A program made the position numbers and the translations under genes. A DNA stretch of 64,000 bases from Serpentinimonas maccroryi (GTDB taxonomy: Bacteria; Pseudomonadota; Gammaproteobacteria; Burkholderiales; Burkholderiaceae_C), in NCBI RefSeq assembly GCF_000828915.1, contig NZ_AP014569.1, forward strand, positions 62,001-126,000. The letters are read 5' to 3'. The notes beneath the pieces are model-generated. The model was not told the DNA's origin and made no database searches. It saw nothing but the letters and a program-made list of their open reading frames with translations. Below, piece by piece: positions 8,456-16,537 of this stretch. Numbering within the stretch: position 1 is the stretch's first letter; the number at the start of each line of letters is the position of its first letter.

Positions 8456-9073
8456 TTAAGTTCCGGCGTGGCTAGGGGCCGCGCTGCTGAGCCCGGTCCA
8501 GCGCTGGGCGCGTGGGTGCGCCAGCCCGAGCAAGTCGAGCACGCGCATCAGGCTGGCGTCCACCAGATCCTCGATGCTGCGCGGGTGCTGATAAAAAGCC
8601 GGCATGGGCGGGCAGATGATGCCGCCCATCTCGGTGACTTGGAGCATGTGGCGCAGGTGGCCCAAGTGCAGCGGCGCTTCGCGCGGCAGCAGGATCAGGC
8701 GCCGGCGCTCTTTGAGCATGACGTCGGCGGCGCGCACGATCAGGTTGTCGGCCAAGCTGAGGGCGATCGCTGCCAGGCTGCGCATCGAGCACGGGGCCAC
8801 CACCATGCCGTGGCAGCGAAAGGAGCCGCTGGCGGGCGCGGCCCCGATGTGGTGCACGTCGTGCAGTTGCGCCACCGCTGCGCGCACATCGTCTGGCCCG
8901 AGGTCCAGCTCGTGCTGCAGGGTCAGCCAGCCGGCATCGGAGACCAGCGCATGAACCTCGAGCGCGGGCAGTTCGCGCAGCAGTTGCAGCAGCCGCCAGC
9001 CATACACCGCCCCGCTGGCCCCGGTGATGGCCACCAGCAGGCGCTGCACGCTGGGTGGGGCCTCAGGCTGCAT
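8456..9073 (-). CDS. ubiX: Flavin prenyltransferase UbiX
   Basis: 205-residue flavoprotein starting at ATG 9073. It has the Rossmann-like [14 protein letters not shown] motif, [14 protein letters not shown], and the [34 protein letters not shown] signature region (in pieces here), all typical of UbiX/Pad1. It attaches a dimethylallyl group to FMN to make the UbiD cofactor. The start overlaps the end of the DGC gene by 11 bp and ubiD follows after 10 bp. The longer open frame to 9391 is the DGC gene read in another frame. Confidence 0.95.
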   Translation of the reverse strand: MQPEAPPSVQRLLVAITGASGAVYGWRLLQLLRELPALEVHALVSDAGWLTLQHELDLGPDDVRAAVAQLHDVHHIGAAPASGSFRCHGMVVAPCSMRSLAAIALSLADNLIVRAADVMLKERRRLILLPREAPLHLGHLRHMLQVTEMGGIICPPMPAFYQHPRSIEDLVDASLMRVLDLLGLAHPRAQRWTGLSSAAPSHAGT

Positions 9074-9446
9074 GGGGCTGCAGGTGCTCCAAGCCGCGCC
9101 GCACCCGGTACAGCACGGCTTCGGCCTGCTCGGGGTCGAAGTCTTCGTGGCGGCGTTTGCGCACGCCGTAAATCTGCAGCTGATGGTGTTGCGCCGGCTC
9201 AATGCCGTGGCGGCGCAGGCAGTGCGCGGCGCATGACAGCGGGCAACCGTCGAGCACGACGATCGGGCGCTGCGCGTGGGCGAGCTTGAGCAGCGAGGGC
9301 ACGTCGCCGCCGACGCCGGCAATGCACGACATCTCGGCCACGCCGCTGCGATCGAGCCGCAGCGCCACGTGGTTGGCCAGTTGCGCGGCACTCGAGCAGC
9401 CCGAGCAAGCGTAGATCAAGGGCTTGGGTTTGGAGTCGGGTGCCAT
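9063..9446 (-). CDS. DGC-domain putative zinc-binding protein
   Basis: 127-residue cysteine-rich protein. Near the start it has YACSGCSSAAQ (CxxC), then SCIAGVGGD, then DGCPLSCAAHCLRRHG, which gives the DGC family (PF08859) its name. These cysteines suggest a metal or Fe-S site; the biochemical role of the family is not established as far as I know. Its start codon overlaps the ubiT stop (TAATG) and it overlaps ubiX, so it is tightly coupled inside the ubiquinone operon. A role in metal or Fe-S supply for the UbiU/UbiV system, or in redox sensing, is only a guess. Confidence 0.82.
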   Translation of the reverse strand: MAPDSKPKPLIYACSGCSSAAQLANHVALRLDRSGVAEMSCIAGVGGDVPSLLKLAHAQRPIVVLDGCPLSCAAHCLRRHGIEPAQHHQLQIYGVRKRRHEDFDPEQAEAVLYRVRRGLEHLQPHAA

Positions 9447-9997
9447 TATTGGGCCTGTTCGTGGGGTGCGGGGCGGGATGGGGCGCGAGGTGGCGGCGGG
9501 GCTGTGGCGCAGCGGGCATCGAGGCGCTGGCGCAGCCGCTGCAGCAGCGCCGGGGGCGTCCAGTCCGCGTGCCCAAACAGCGGCCAGTCGAGCGCATCGA
9601 GCGCGTTCTTGACCACCAGCCCGAGTTCGGTGTCGCCCTGCAGCGACAGGCGGCGGTTGAAAAACAGCGTGTCAGGGTCGTCTAGGCGCTGGGCCAGCCG
9701 CAGCAGGTCGCAGGCGTCGGCGCTCAGGGTCAGGTCGGGCTCGGGTTGTGGCGCACAGGGCAGAAACAGGCTGCGCTGCCAAGCGAAGTCAAAGCGCAGA
9801 CCGGCGTCGCGCACCTGGATGCAAAAACGCTTGCCCTGCATGTGCGCGGCGACGTCGGGCGGCAACTGGCGCGCCAGCACCGCGTTCAAGCCCAGCACCA
9901 GCAGCAGCGAGCCGGGGTAGCGCGGCAGCCGGGACAAGACGGCCGCCAGCGGGGCCGGAACGCGCGGGCGCGCAGCGGGTGCCAAGCTGGGGTTCAT
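9446..9997 (-). CDS. ubiT: SCP2-domain ubiquinone factor UbiT
   Basis: 183-residue SCP2 sterol-carrier-like protein. It opens with a proline-rich stretch and LAAVLSRLPRYPGSLLLVLGLNAVLARQLP, then the lipid-binding fold with LRFDFAWQ, DLTLSADACDLLRLAQ and LSLQGDTELGLVVKNALDALDW. This is the pattern of UbiT (YhbT), the accessory lipid-binding factor of O2-independent ubiquinone synthesis, as opposed to UbiJ. The call is strongly supported by ubiU and ubiV upstream in the same operon. The C-terminal 25 residues are alanine/proline-rich and probably disordered. The start is ATG 9997, just after the hemolysin III gene. Confidence 0.88.
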   Translation of the reverse strand: MNPSLAPAARPRVPAPLAAVLSRLPRYPGSLLLVLGLNAVLARQLPPDVAAHMQGKRFCIQVRDAGLRFDFAWQRSLFLPCAPQPEPDLTLSADACDLLRLAQRLDDPDTLFFNRRLSLQGDTELGLVVKNALDALDWPLFGHADWTPPALLQRLRQRLDARCATAPPPPRAPSRPAPHEQAQ

Positions 9998-10007
9998 ATG
10001 CAGTCGT

Positions 10008-10631
10008 TCATCCGTTGAGGTAGAGCAAAAGGGCCACAAAGTGGCAGGCGCTGCCACCGAGCACAAACAGGTGCCAGATGCCGTGGCTGTGGCGGATGCG
10101 CTCTTTGGCGACATAAAACAGCACGCCCAAGGTGTAGAGCACGCCGCCGCCGAGCAGCCAAGACAAACCGGCCCAACCCAAGGCTTGCCAAAGCGGCCCG
10201 ATCACTACCAGGGCCAACCAGCCCATGCCTAGGTAGATCGCCAGCGAGAGGATGCGTGAGCCCCGAGCCAGCGGACTGAGCTCGAGCGCAACCCCTAGAG
10301 TCGCCAGCGACCAAGATGCAGCCAGCACGAGCCAGCCGGTGCTGCCGGGCAGCGCCAGCAGCGCAAACGGCGTGTAGCTGCCGGCGATGAACAGGTAGAT
10401 GCTGCAATGATCCAGCTTCTGGAACACGGCTTTGGCCTTGCCACGCAGGCTGTGGTAGAGCGTCGAGGCCAGAAAGAGCGTGACCAAGGTCGCGCCGTAG
10501 ATGCTGAAGGCCACGATGCGCCAAGGGTCGCCGCTGAGCGCGGCCAAGGTGATGAGCAGCGTGGCCCCAATCAAGGCCAGCGCAGCCCCGACCAAGTGGC
10601 TGATGCTGTTGAAGCGTTCGCCGCTGTACAT
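10008..10631 (-). CDS. trhA: Hemolysin III / PAQR-family membrane protein
   Basis: 207 residues with seven hydrophobic segments. Family residues include FNSISHLVGAALALIG at the start, STLYHSLRGKAKAVFQKLDHCSIYLFIAGSYTPF (in pieces) and the C-terminal HSHGIWHLFVLGGSACHF with its histidine pair. PAQR/TrhA proteins are integral membrane proteins, probably zinc-dependent and linked to membrane lipid homeostasis; haemolysis is not a general property. Here the gene is inserted between ubiV and ubiT with gaps of 4 and 10 bp, so it is co-transcribed with quinone genes. The ATG at 10631 is used; the open frame to 10754 runs back into ubiV. Confidence 0.93.
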   Translation of the reverse strand: MYSGERFNSISHLVGAALALIGATLLITLAALSGDPWRIVAFSIYGATLVTLFLASTLYHSLRGKAKAVFQKLDHCSIYLFIAGSYTPFALLALPGSTGWLVLAASWSLATLGVALELSPLARGSRILSLAIYLGMGWLALVVIGPLWQALGWAGLSWLLGGGVLYTLGVLFYVAKERIRHSHGIWHLFVLGGSACHFVALLLYLNG

Positions 10632-10635
10632 AAAC

Positions 10636-11592
10636 TCAGCTCCGGGCCCAAGGGGCGGTGGCGACACGCGCCAACCCGGGCTGGCCATGCCAGTAGCCAT
10701 TGCAGTCGGCGCTGGGCAGCAGCTCGAGCAGGGCGCTGCGCGCCGCGGCTGCATCCAGCTGGCCGCTGCGCACGGCGTGGTACAGGTCGATCACGTCGGC
10801 CGTGTGCAGCGCCTGCGGCACGATGCGCGCCACTTCCACGCCCAACGCCACCAGATCGGCCCAGCAGTCGATCAGGCTGTGCACTTGCGCCGACTGGGTT
10901 TGCAGGCCGTTGAGCACCAAAAACTCGCTTTGCTCGCGCGTGCGCAGCAGCAGGCCCTCGGGGTGTTCGAGGCAGCGAAACTGGCAATCGTCTTTGGGCA
11001 GGCGGTGGTGCCGGGCGGTGAAGCAGCGCGCCGAAAAGGCCAGCGGCAGGCGGCCGTGCACCAGCACCTCGGTCTGCAGCGCCGCCGGGCGGCGCGCTTG
11101 CAGCAGCGCCAAATCCTCGCGCCGCAGTTCGAGCGCCGCCACCCAGCGCTTGGCGCCTAGGGCGGCGATCCACTCCAGCGCCGGGCCGTTGTAGAGGTTG
11201 AGGTGCGGCCCAGCGACGAAAGGCAGCCCCGCAGCCGACAGCACGCCGACCGCGCCCATGTCGTTGGCCTCGACCTCGAACTCGCCATTGGCGACGACGC
11301 GCTGCATGGCGCTGACCTCGGAGCCCGATTCGAGCAGCACCTGGGTGGACAGCAGCACCGTCTTGCCGCTCGAGCGCAGCAGCCGCGCGAGCTCGATCCA
11401 GTCGCTCAAACGCAGCTCGTGGCGGCGCGAGCACACGGTCTCGCCCAGATAGACCAGATCGACGGGCGTGGCGGCGATGGCGGCGTAGAAATCAAACACC
11501 TGCGCGCGCGGCCAGTAGTAGGGCAGGGGTGCCAGCGCCAGCGCCGGGGCGGTGGCCGCAACGGGGCTCGGAGCCAAGGCGGTGGCGCTCAT
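10636..11592 (-). CDS. ubiV: O2-independent ubiquinone hydroxylation factor UbiV
   Basis: 318-residue U32-peptidase-like protein. Its cysteines fall at about 54, 190, 203 and 207, spaced as the 4Fe-4S ligands of E. coli UbiV (one early cysteine, then C-x12-C-x3-C). Other family segments are VDLVYLGETVCSRRHEL, VEANDMGAVGVL and HLNLYNGPALEW. UbiV forms a complex with UbiU that hydroxylates the quinone ring without oxygen, using prephenate as oxygen donor in E. coli. The ATG at 11592 overlaps the ubiU stop (ATGA), consistent with paired synthesis. The N-terminal 25 residues are an Ala/Pro-rich extension not seen in the E. coli protein. Confidence 0.95.
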   Translation of the reverse strand: MSATALAPSPVAATAPALALAPLPYYWPRAQVFDFYAAIAATPVDLVYLGETVCSRRHELRLSDWIELARLLRSSGKTVLLSTQVLLESGSEVSAMQRVVANGEFEVEANDMGAVGVLSAAGLPFVAGPHLNLYNGPALEWIAALGAKRWVAALELRREDLALLQARRPAALQTEVLVHGRLPLAFSARCFTARHHRLPKDDCQFRCLEHPEGLLLRTREQSEFLVLNGLQTQSAQVHSLIDCWADLVALGVEVARIVPQALHTADVIDLYHAVRSGQLDAAAARSALLELLPSADCNGYWHGQPGLARVATAPWARS

Positions 11593-12587
11593 TTCCAGGC
11601 CCTCTGATAAGCGCCCAAAGTGTGTTGCTGGCCTTCGGCCACGGCGTCGAGCGCGGCCAGCCACTCGCCCCGCGGGCGGTAGTGCTGCGGCTGGGCCTTG
11701 CAGGCGTCGATGGCGGCGCGCCAGACCTGCGTCACCTGCGCCACGTAGGCCGGGCTGCGCTGGCGGCCCTCGATCTTGATGGCGCGCACCCCCATCTGCA
11801 GCAGTTGCGGCAGCAGGCTCAGGGTGTTGAGGCTGGTGGGCTCTTCGATGGCGTAGTCGTGGGCGCGCTCGGCGACGTCGTAGCGGCCCTTGCACAGGGT
11901 CGGATAACCGGCGTTCTCGTCTGGGCCGTAGCGGTCGATCAGCACCCCGCCTAGGCGCGCTTCTAGGCCAGAGGGTGTTTCGTGCCAGCGCACCGCCTTG
12001 GCCGGCGAGCACACGCCGTGGGTGTTGGGCGACTCGCCGGTGACAAAGGACGACAGCGCGCAGCGGCCCTCGACCATCACGCACAGGCTGCCAAAGCCGA
12101 AGACCTCGATCTCAACCGAGGTCTTTTGCACCACCTGGCGCACCTGTTCGAGCGCCAGCACGCGCGGCAGCACGGCGCGCACGATGCCAAACTGGCGCTG
12201 GTAAAAGTTGATGGCCTCGAAGTTGGTGGCCGAGCCCTGCACCGACAAATGCAGGCGCAGCCCCGGGTGGCGCTGGCAGGCGTAGCGCAGCAACCCCGGG
12301 TCGGCCAAAATCACGGCATCGACCCCCAGCGTGACGGCCTGATCCAGCGCCTGCTGCCAGCGCTCGGGCTGCGCCGCTTGGGCGTAGGTGTTGATCGCCA
12401 GGTACACTTGGCAACCGCGCGCGTGCGCGTAGGCCAAGCCGCTGGCCAAGGCCGCTTGGTCGAAGTTTAGGCCGGCGAAGTTGCGCGCATTGGTGGCGTC
12501 GCGCAGCCCCAGATAGACCGCGTTGGCACCGTGGTCCACGGCTTGCTTGAGCGCGGCCAAGCTACCGGCAGGGCAGATCAAATCCAT
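11589..12587 (-). CDS. ubiU: O2-independent ubiquinone hydroxylation factor UbiU
   Basis: 332-residue U32-family protein starting MDLICPAGSLAALKQAVDHG. Cysteines at 169, 176, 193 and 232 sit at the same numbers as the 4Fe-4S ligands described for E. coli UbiU, within GFGSLCVMVEGRC, THGVCSPAKAVRW and YPTLCKGRYD. It is the first gene of the minus-strand ubi operon, followed by ubiV with an ATGA overlap. The 80 bp upstream carry a TACCCCC/GGGGGTA inverted pair (12599-12629) and a TATAGT close to the start. I see no FNR-type TTGAT-N4-ATCAA box, so anaerobic control is not evident. Confidence 0.96.
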   Translation of the reverse strand: MDLICPAGSLAALKQAVDHGANAVYLGLRDATNARNFAGLNFDQAALASGLAYAHARGCQVYLAINTYAQAAQPERWQQALDQAVTLGVDAVILADPGLLRYACQRHPGLRLHLSVQGSATNFEAINFYQRQFGIVRAVLPRVLALEQVRQVVQKTSVEIEVFGFGSLCVMVEGRCALSSFVTGESPNTHGVCSPAKAVRWHETPSGLEARLGGVLIDRYGPDENAGYPTLCKGRYDVAERAHDYAIEEPTSLNTLSLLPQLLQMGVRAIKIEGRQRSPAYVAQVTQVWRAAIDACKAQPQHYRPRGEWLAALDAVAEGQQHTLGAYQRAWK

Positions 12588-12667
12588 GCCAGCCACTATA
12601 CCCCCAGCGCAGGCTGCACAGCGGGGGTAGTAGTGCCTCAGGACGATAGGCCTAGGGGATGATGCCG

Positions 12668-13795
12668 CTACCGTGGCCCCAAGCGCAGGGCATCGACGGC
12701 AGCGCGCACCACGGCCTGGACGTTGCCGTTGGCGCCAAAGCTGCGCCGCAGATAGGTGGCGTGGTTGCCGTCGCGGCCGGCTACGCGCTCGATCTCGTCC
12801 AAGCCGGCTTGCGACTCCAGCGCTTGGGCATGCGGGGCCAGCCGGCGCAGCGTGGCCAAGATGTCTTCCCGGATGCTGATGGGCTCGCGCGTCTTGGGGT
12901 GCACCAGCAAACCGTCGAGCCCAAAGCGGCAGGCCTGAAAACGGTTGTAGGTGTAAACCAAGTAATCGTCTTCGGCTGGCGGCTCCTCGAGCCGATGCAA
13001 GAGGTGGCGGCACAGGGTTTGCAAATAGGCCGCCAAGGCGGCGGCGCGCTCGACCGTCAGCGGCGTGTCGCAGACGCGCAACTCGATGGTGCCGTATTCG
13101 GGCTTGGGCCGGATGTCCCAGTAAAAATCTTTCATCGAGCGCACCACGCCGGTCGATTCCATTTTGCTGAAATAGCCTTCGCTGAACTCGTCCCAGCGCA
13201 GCACGAAAGGGGCGCGGCCGCTGAGCGGGAAGGCAAAGACCGAGTTCAGGCGCGCCGAATCGAACAAGGTGTCCACCCCTTGCGAGTAGGGCGATGAGGC
13301 CGACAAAGCGATGAAATGCGGCACAAAGCGGTTGAGCGAGTGCAGCAAAAACAAAGCCTCGTCGGCCGACTCGCAGCCGATGTGGACGTGCTGACCAAAA
13401 ATCGTGAATTGCTTGGCCAGATAGCCGTACAGGTTGGAGAGCTGCGCGAAGCGCGGGCGCGCAAAGATGCGCTGCTCGAACCAGCGCTGAAACGGGTGGG
13501 TGCCGCCGCCTGCGATTTCAAGGTTGAGCCGGTCGCAGCCCTGCACCAGCGCATCGCGCATGGCGTGCAGTTGCGTCAGCAAGCCGGCGTGGCCGGTGTG
13601 GATGCCGGTGGCCACTTCGATCATGCTCTGCGTCATCTCGGGCGTGACCGTGCCCGGGAAGGGCTTGCGTGCGAGCAGCTCGAGCAGGTCGTCGGCGCTG
13701 CTCGAGAGGTCGTGGTCGTAGGTGTTGACGAGCTGCAGCTCGAGCTCGACGCCCATGGTCAGGGCGTTGCTGGATTTGAAGGCTTCGAGTCCCAT
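12668..13795 (-). CDS. YbdK-type carboxylate-amine ligase (GCS2 family)
   Basis: 375 residues with the GCS2 fold: [12 protein letters not shown] at the N-terminus (catalytic glutamates), then [19 protein letters not shown] and [22 protein letters not shown]. Family members such as E. coli YbdK have weak glutamate-cysteine ligase activity in vitro and their true role is unclear. It directly follows the CPA2 antiporter gene (2 bp gap) on the same strand, so the two are probably co-transcribed. Length is normal and all core motifs are present. Confidence 0.9.
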   Translation of the reverse strand: MGLEAFKSSNALTMGVELELQLVNTYDHDLSSSADDLLELLARKPFPGTVTPEMTQSMIEVATGIHTGHAGLLTQLHAMRDALVQGCDRLNLEIAGGGTHPFQRWFEQRIFARPRFAQLSNLYGYLAKQFTIFGQHVHIGCESADEALFLLHSLNRFVPHFIALSASSPYSQGVDTLFDSARLNSVFAFPLSGRAPFVLRWDEFSEGYFSKMESTGVVRSMKDFYWDIRPKPEYGTIELRVCDTPLTVERAAALAAYLQTLCRHLLHRLEEPPAEDDYLVYTYNRFQACRFGLDGLLVHPKTREPISIREDILATLRRLAPHAQALESQAGLDEIERVAGRDGNHATYLRRSFGANGNVQAVVRAAVDALRLGPR

Positions 13796-13797
13796 GG

Positions 13798-15027
13798 TCA
13801 GTCTCGGGGTGGGGTTGCAGGGTGGTCGGTCGCCGCCGTCACGTGGGTCTCACGGGCGGCTCTCAGGCAGAGCTGGGTCACCCAGGGCCCGAGCAGGCCC
13901 AAGAGCACCATCAGCGCCGCCATGGCGGCAAAGGCGCTCTGGGCGGGCTCGAAGCCGTACAGGCGCGTCTGTTCGAGCAGCAGCACGAAAAAGGCCGACA
14001 GCGGCACGAGCGCCAAGCCGCTGAGCAGCCCTTTGCGCAGGGTGATGCCGCTGATGCGGGCCACGGCCAAGCTGCAGGCGGTTTTGCTCAACAAGCGCAG
14101 GCCCAGCAGGACCAAGGCGATCCAGATCGATGACCAGACGTCGGCCCAGACGATCAGCGAACCCACATAGACGAACAAAAACACGCCCAGCAATTCACCG
14201 ATGGAGCCAAAGCCGCGCTGAGCGTTGGTGAGCTGGATGCGGCGCTCGCGCGCCACGATGCCAAACACCAGCGCCGCCAGCAGCGGCGACAGCATCAGGG
14301 CGTAGGCGGCGGTGGTCAGCAGCAGCACGGCGAGCGCAAACACCACCGACAGGCTCTGGCTGTGCGCGGCCACGCGGCGCAGCAACCAGGGAATGGCCAC
14401 ACCGATGGCGGCTCCAAGGGCGACCGAAACCGCCAGCGCGTAAACGCTGCCGATGGCGGCGGCCTGCCAGTCGCCGACAGCACGCACGTGCCACAGGCCC
14501 ACCACCAGTTTGACCAGCAACACCGCCACCAGGCAATTGATGGCGCACAGGTGCATGATGCGCTCGGTCACTTGACCGGCGGCGCGGGTTTCGTGGGCCA
14601 CGCGCAACAACACCGCCGGCGAGGTCGAAACCGCCAACGCCGCCAGAATCAGCCGCACCTCGAGGCTGAGCTCGAACCAGCCGGTGGCCCAAAACACCAC
14701 GGCAAAAGTCAGGGCCGACTCAACCAAGCCCAGCAACAGCACCCAGGGGTTGTGGCGCAGCCAGCGCAGGTTGATGCGGTAGCCGAGCTCGAACAGGATC
14801 AGCGCCAAGGCCAGGTTGGCCAAAAACGACAAGCCGGTGACGGCGGCGGTCAGGCCGTGCAGGTTGAGCCAGCCGCCCAGCAGGCCGACGGCAAAGTAGG
14901 TGCTCACGCGCGGCACGCGCCAGAGCGTGTGCAGGCGTTCGCCGGCCAGCCAAGCCAGCAGCAAGGCCAGCGGCCAGCCCATGGCCTGTACGAAGAAGGG
15001 CAGTTCTTGTAGCTGCATCAAATCCAT
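13798..15027 (-). CDS. CPA2-family cation:proton antiporter
   Basis: 409-residue integral membrane protein with about 12-13 hydrophobic segments, of the Kef/NhaS type but without a visible C-terminal RCK/TrkA domain. It includes the [17 protein letters not shown] and [12 protein letters not shown] stretches seen in Na+/H+ and K+/H+ exchangers. The ion is not readable. The ATG at 15027 follows AAGGAG; the ATG at 15042 is less favoured. It pairs with the YbdK-like gene downstream; the aroG gene upstream is 60 bp away. A monovalent cation antiporter would help pH homeostasis in an alkaline setting, but such genes are common. Confidence 0.88.
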   Translation of the reverse strand: MDLMQLQELPFFVQAMGWPLALLLAWLAGERLHTLWRVPRVSTYFAVGLLGGWLNLHGLTAAVTGLSFLANLALALILFELGYRINLRWLRHNPWVLLLGLVESALTFAVVFWATGWFELSLEVRLILAALAVSTSPAVLLRVAHETRAAGQVTERIMHLCAINCLVAVLLVKLVVGLWHVRAVGDWQAAAIGSVYALAVSVALGAAIGVAIPWLLRRVAAHSQSLSVVFALAVLLLTTAAYALMLSPLLAALVFGIVARERRIQLTNAQRGFGSIGELLGVFLFVYVGSLIVWADVWSSIWIALVLLGLRLLSKTACSLAVARISGITLRKGLLSGLALVPLSAFFVLLLEQTRLYGFEPAQSAFAAMAALMVLLGLLGPWVTQLCLRAARETHVTAATDHPATPPRD

Positions 15028-15087
15028 GCTCCTTGCTGTCAAGCAAAAGGTGGTGAGCGATGGCCGGGCGGTACGGCGCCAGCGGGC

Positions 15088-16215
15088 TTAAGTCTGCTTG
15101 CGTCGCGCCGCCACGGCGTCGGCCAGTCCTTGCAGCAGGCCGACGGTGTCGTCCCAGCCGATGCAGGCGTCGGTGATGCTCTGGCCGTAGCACAGGGTGC
15201 CGATGGCGTCTTGGCCAGGCGTGAATTTTTGTGCCCCGGCGCACAGGTGGCTTTCGACCATCACGCCCATGATCTGGCGCGATCCGGCGGCGATCTGCTG
15301 TCCGATGTCGGTGGCCACTTCGAGCTGGCGCTGGTGCTGCTTGCTGCTGTTGGCGTGGCTGCAGTCTATCATCAGGCGCGGCGTGAGTTTGGCGGCGGCC
15401 AATTCGGCGCAGGCGCTGGCCACGTTGGCGGCGTCGTAGTTGGGCGCTTTGCCGCCGCGCAAAATCAGGTGGCAGTCGGGGTTGCCCTTGGTCTGCACGA
15501 TCGCCACCTGGCCGTTTTTGTGCACCGACAAAAAGTGGTGCCCGCGCGCCGCCGCCAAAATGGCGTCGCTGGCGATGCGGATGTTGCCATCGGTGCCGTT
15601 TTTGAAGCCGATGGGCGCGCTCAGGCCCGAGGCCAGTTCGCGGTGCACCTGGCTTTCGGTGGTGCGCGCGCCGATCGCGCCCCAGCTGATCAGGTCGCCG
15701 ATGTACTGCGGGCTGATGACGTCGAGGAACTCGCTGCCGGCGGGCAGGCCGAGGCGGTTGATGTCGATCAGCAGCTGGCGCGCAATGCGCAAGCCCTCGT
15801 CGATGCGAAAGCTGCCGTCGAGGTAGGGGTCGTTGATCAGGCCCTTCCAGCCGACGGTGGTGCGCGGTTTTTCGAAATACACCCGCATCACGATCTCGAG
15901 CTGCTCGCGGTGCTGCTCGCGCAGCGGCTGCAGGCGCCGGGCGTAGTCGAGCGCGGCGGCGGGGTCGTGGATCGAGCACGGGCCGACCACCACCAGCAGC
16001 CGCTCGTCTTGCCCTTGCACGATGCGGTGGATGTTGCGCCGCGTCTGGCCGATGAGTTGCTCGACCGCGGTGCCACGGATCGGGAAAAAGCGGATCAGGT
16101 GTTCGGGAGGCGGCAGCACGGTGATGTCCTCGATGCGTTGGTCGTCGGTCAGGCTGGTGCGATCGATCGGGTGCGTGTGCCAGTAGTCGGCGGGGGCGGC
16201 GGCGGTAGTGCTCAT
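15088..16215 (-). CDS. aroG: 3-deoxy-7-phosphoheptulonate (DAHP) synthase, AroG type
   Basis: 375 residues, class I alpha DAHP synthase. Motifs: VVGPCSIHDPAAALDYA (PEP/metal-binding Cys), YFEKPRTTVGWKGLINDPYLDGSF (read in two parts), SPQYIGDLISWGAIGARTTESQ, GFKNGTDGN, and LMIDCSHANSSK. It condenses phosphoenolpyruvate with erythrose 4-phosphate, the first step of aromatic amino acid synthesis. The ATG at 16215 is preceded by AAGGAG. The leader carries an aromatic leader peptide and a terminator-type hairpin, so the gene is probably attenuation-controlled by aromatic aminoacyl-tRNA supply. Which amino acid inhibits the enzyme cannot be told. Confidence 0.96.
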   Translation of the reverse strand: MSTTAAAPADYWHTHPIDRTSLTDDQRIEDITVLPPPEHLIRFFPIRGTAVEQLIGQTRRNIHRIVQGQDERLLVVVGPCSIHDPAAALDYARRLQPLREQHREQLEIVMRVYFEKPRTTVGWKGLINDPYLDGSFRIDEGLRIARQLLIDINRLGLPAGSEFLDVISPQYIGDLISWGAIGARTTESQVHRELASGLSAPIGFKNGTDGNIRIASDAILAAARGHHFLSVHKNGQVAIVQTKGNPDCHLILRGGKAPNYDAANVASACAELAAAKLTPRLMIDCSHANSSKQHQRQLEVATDIGQQIAAGSRQIMGVMVESHLCAGAQKFTPGQDAIGTLCYGQSITDACIGWDDTVGLLQGLADAVAARRKQT

Positions 16216-16276
16216 GGTCAAACTCCTTGAAGGGGGTGGCTGCGAAAGGGGTGGGGTGTCGCTTAGGGGCGAGGGC

Positions 16277-16306
16277 AAAAAAAAACCGCCGGAGGGTTTC
16301 CGACGG
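16277..16306 (-). terminator. Attenuator hairpin in the aroG leader
   Basis: On the minus strand CCGTCGG, a short AAACCCT loop and CCGGCGG form a 7 bp stem with one G-U pair, followed by nine T. It lies 62 bp before the aroG ATG and 39 bp after the stop of an aromatic leader peptide, the layout of a classical attenuator. The other strand also has a run of six T after the stem, so it could stop transcription both ways. Confidence 0.8.
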
Positions 16307-16344
16307 TTTTTTGGGCGCCTGCGGCCGGTTTTATGGGGCCGCAC

Positions 16345-16413
16345 TCATCGCTCTCTGCCGTCGGTGACGCGTGAGAACCAAAAGCTGGCAAAATAAAAGC
16401 GGGCGGCTTGCAT
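16345..16413 (-). CDS. Aromatic leader peptide of aroG
   Basis: A 22-residue frame starting at ATG 16413 and ending TGA 16347-16345. Its middle reads RFYFASFWF: four Phe, one Tyr and one Trp in nine positions, far beyond chance. It lies upstream of a terminator-type hairpin and of aroG on the same strand, as pheL and similar leader peptides do. When charged aromatic tRNA is scarce, the ribosome would stall in this stretch and favour an antiterminator (inference). The gene is too short for usual gene finders. The divergent ABC exporter begins 125 bp away, so both promoters lie between. Confidence 0.8.
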   Translation of the reverse strand: MQAARFYFASFWFSRVTDGRER

Positions 16414-16537
16414 GGGCGACAATGTAGCACATTTGCAGTGCCCCAGCCTGCTGCCTTCGTATCCCCCGCGCGCTCCCCCGGTGCTGCCTGCGCGGACCCT
16501 TACACGGGCCGGCAAAGCGGGTAGAGTGCCCACCCTG

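Noticed and set aside
12588-12667. Anaerobic activator box before ubiU
   Set aside because: No FNR-type palindrome is visible. The TACCCCC/GGGGGTA pair is widely spaced and only weakly NarL-like.
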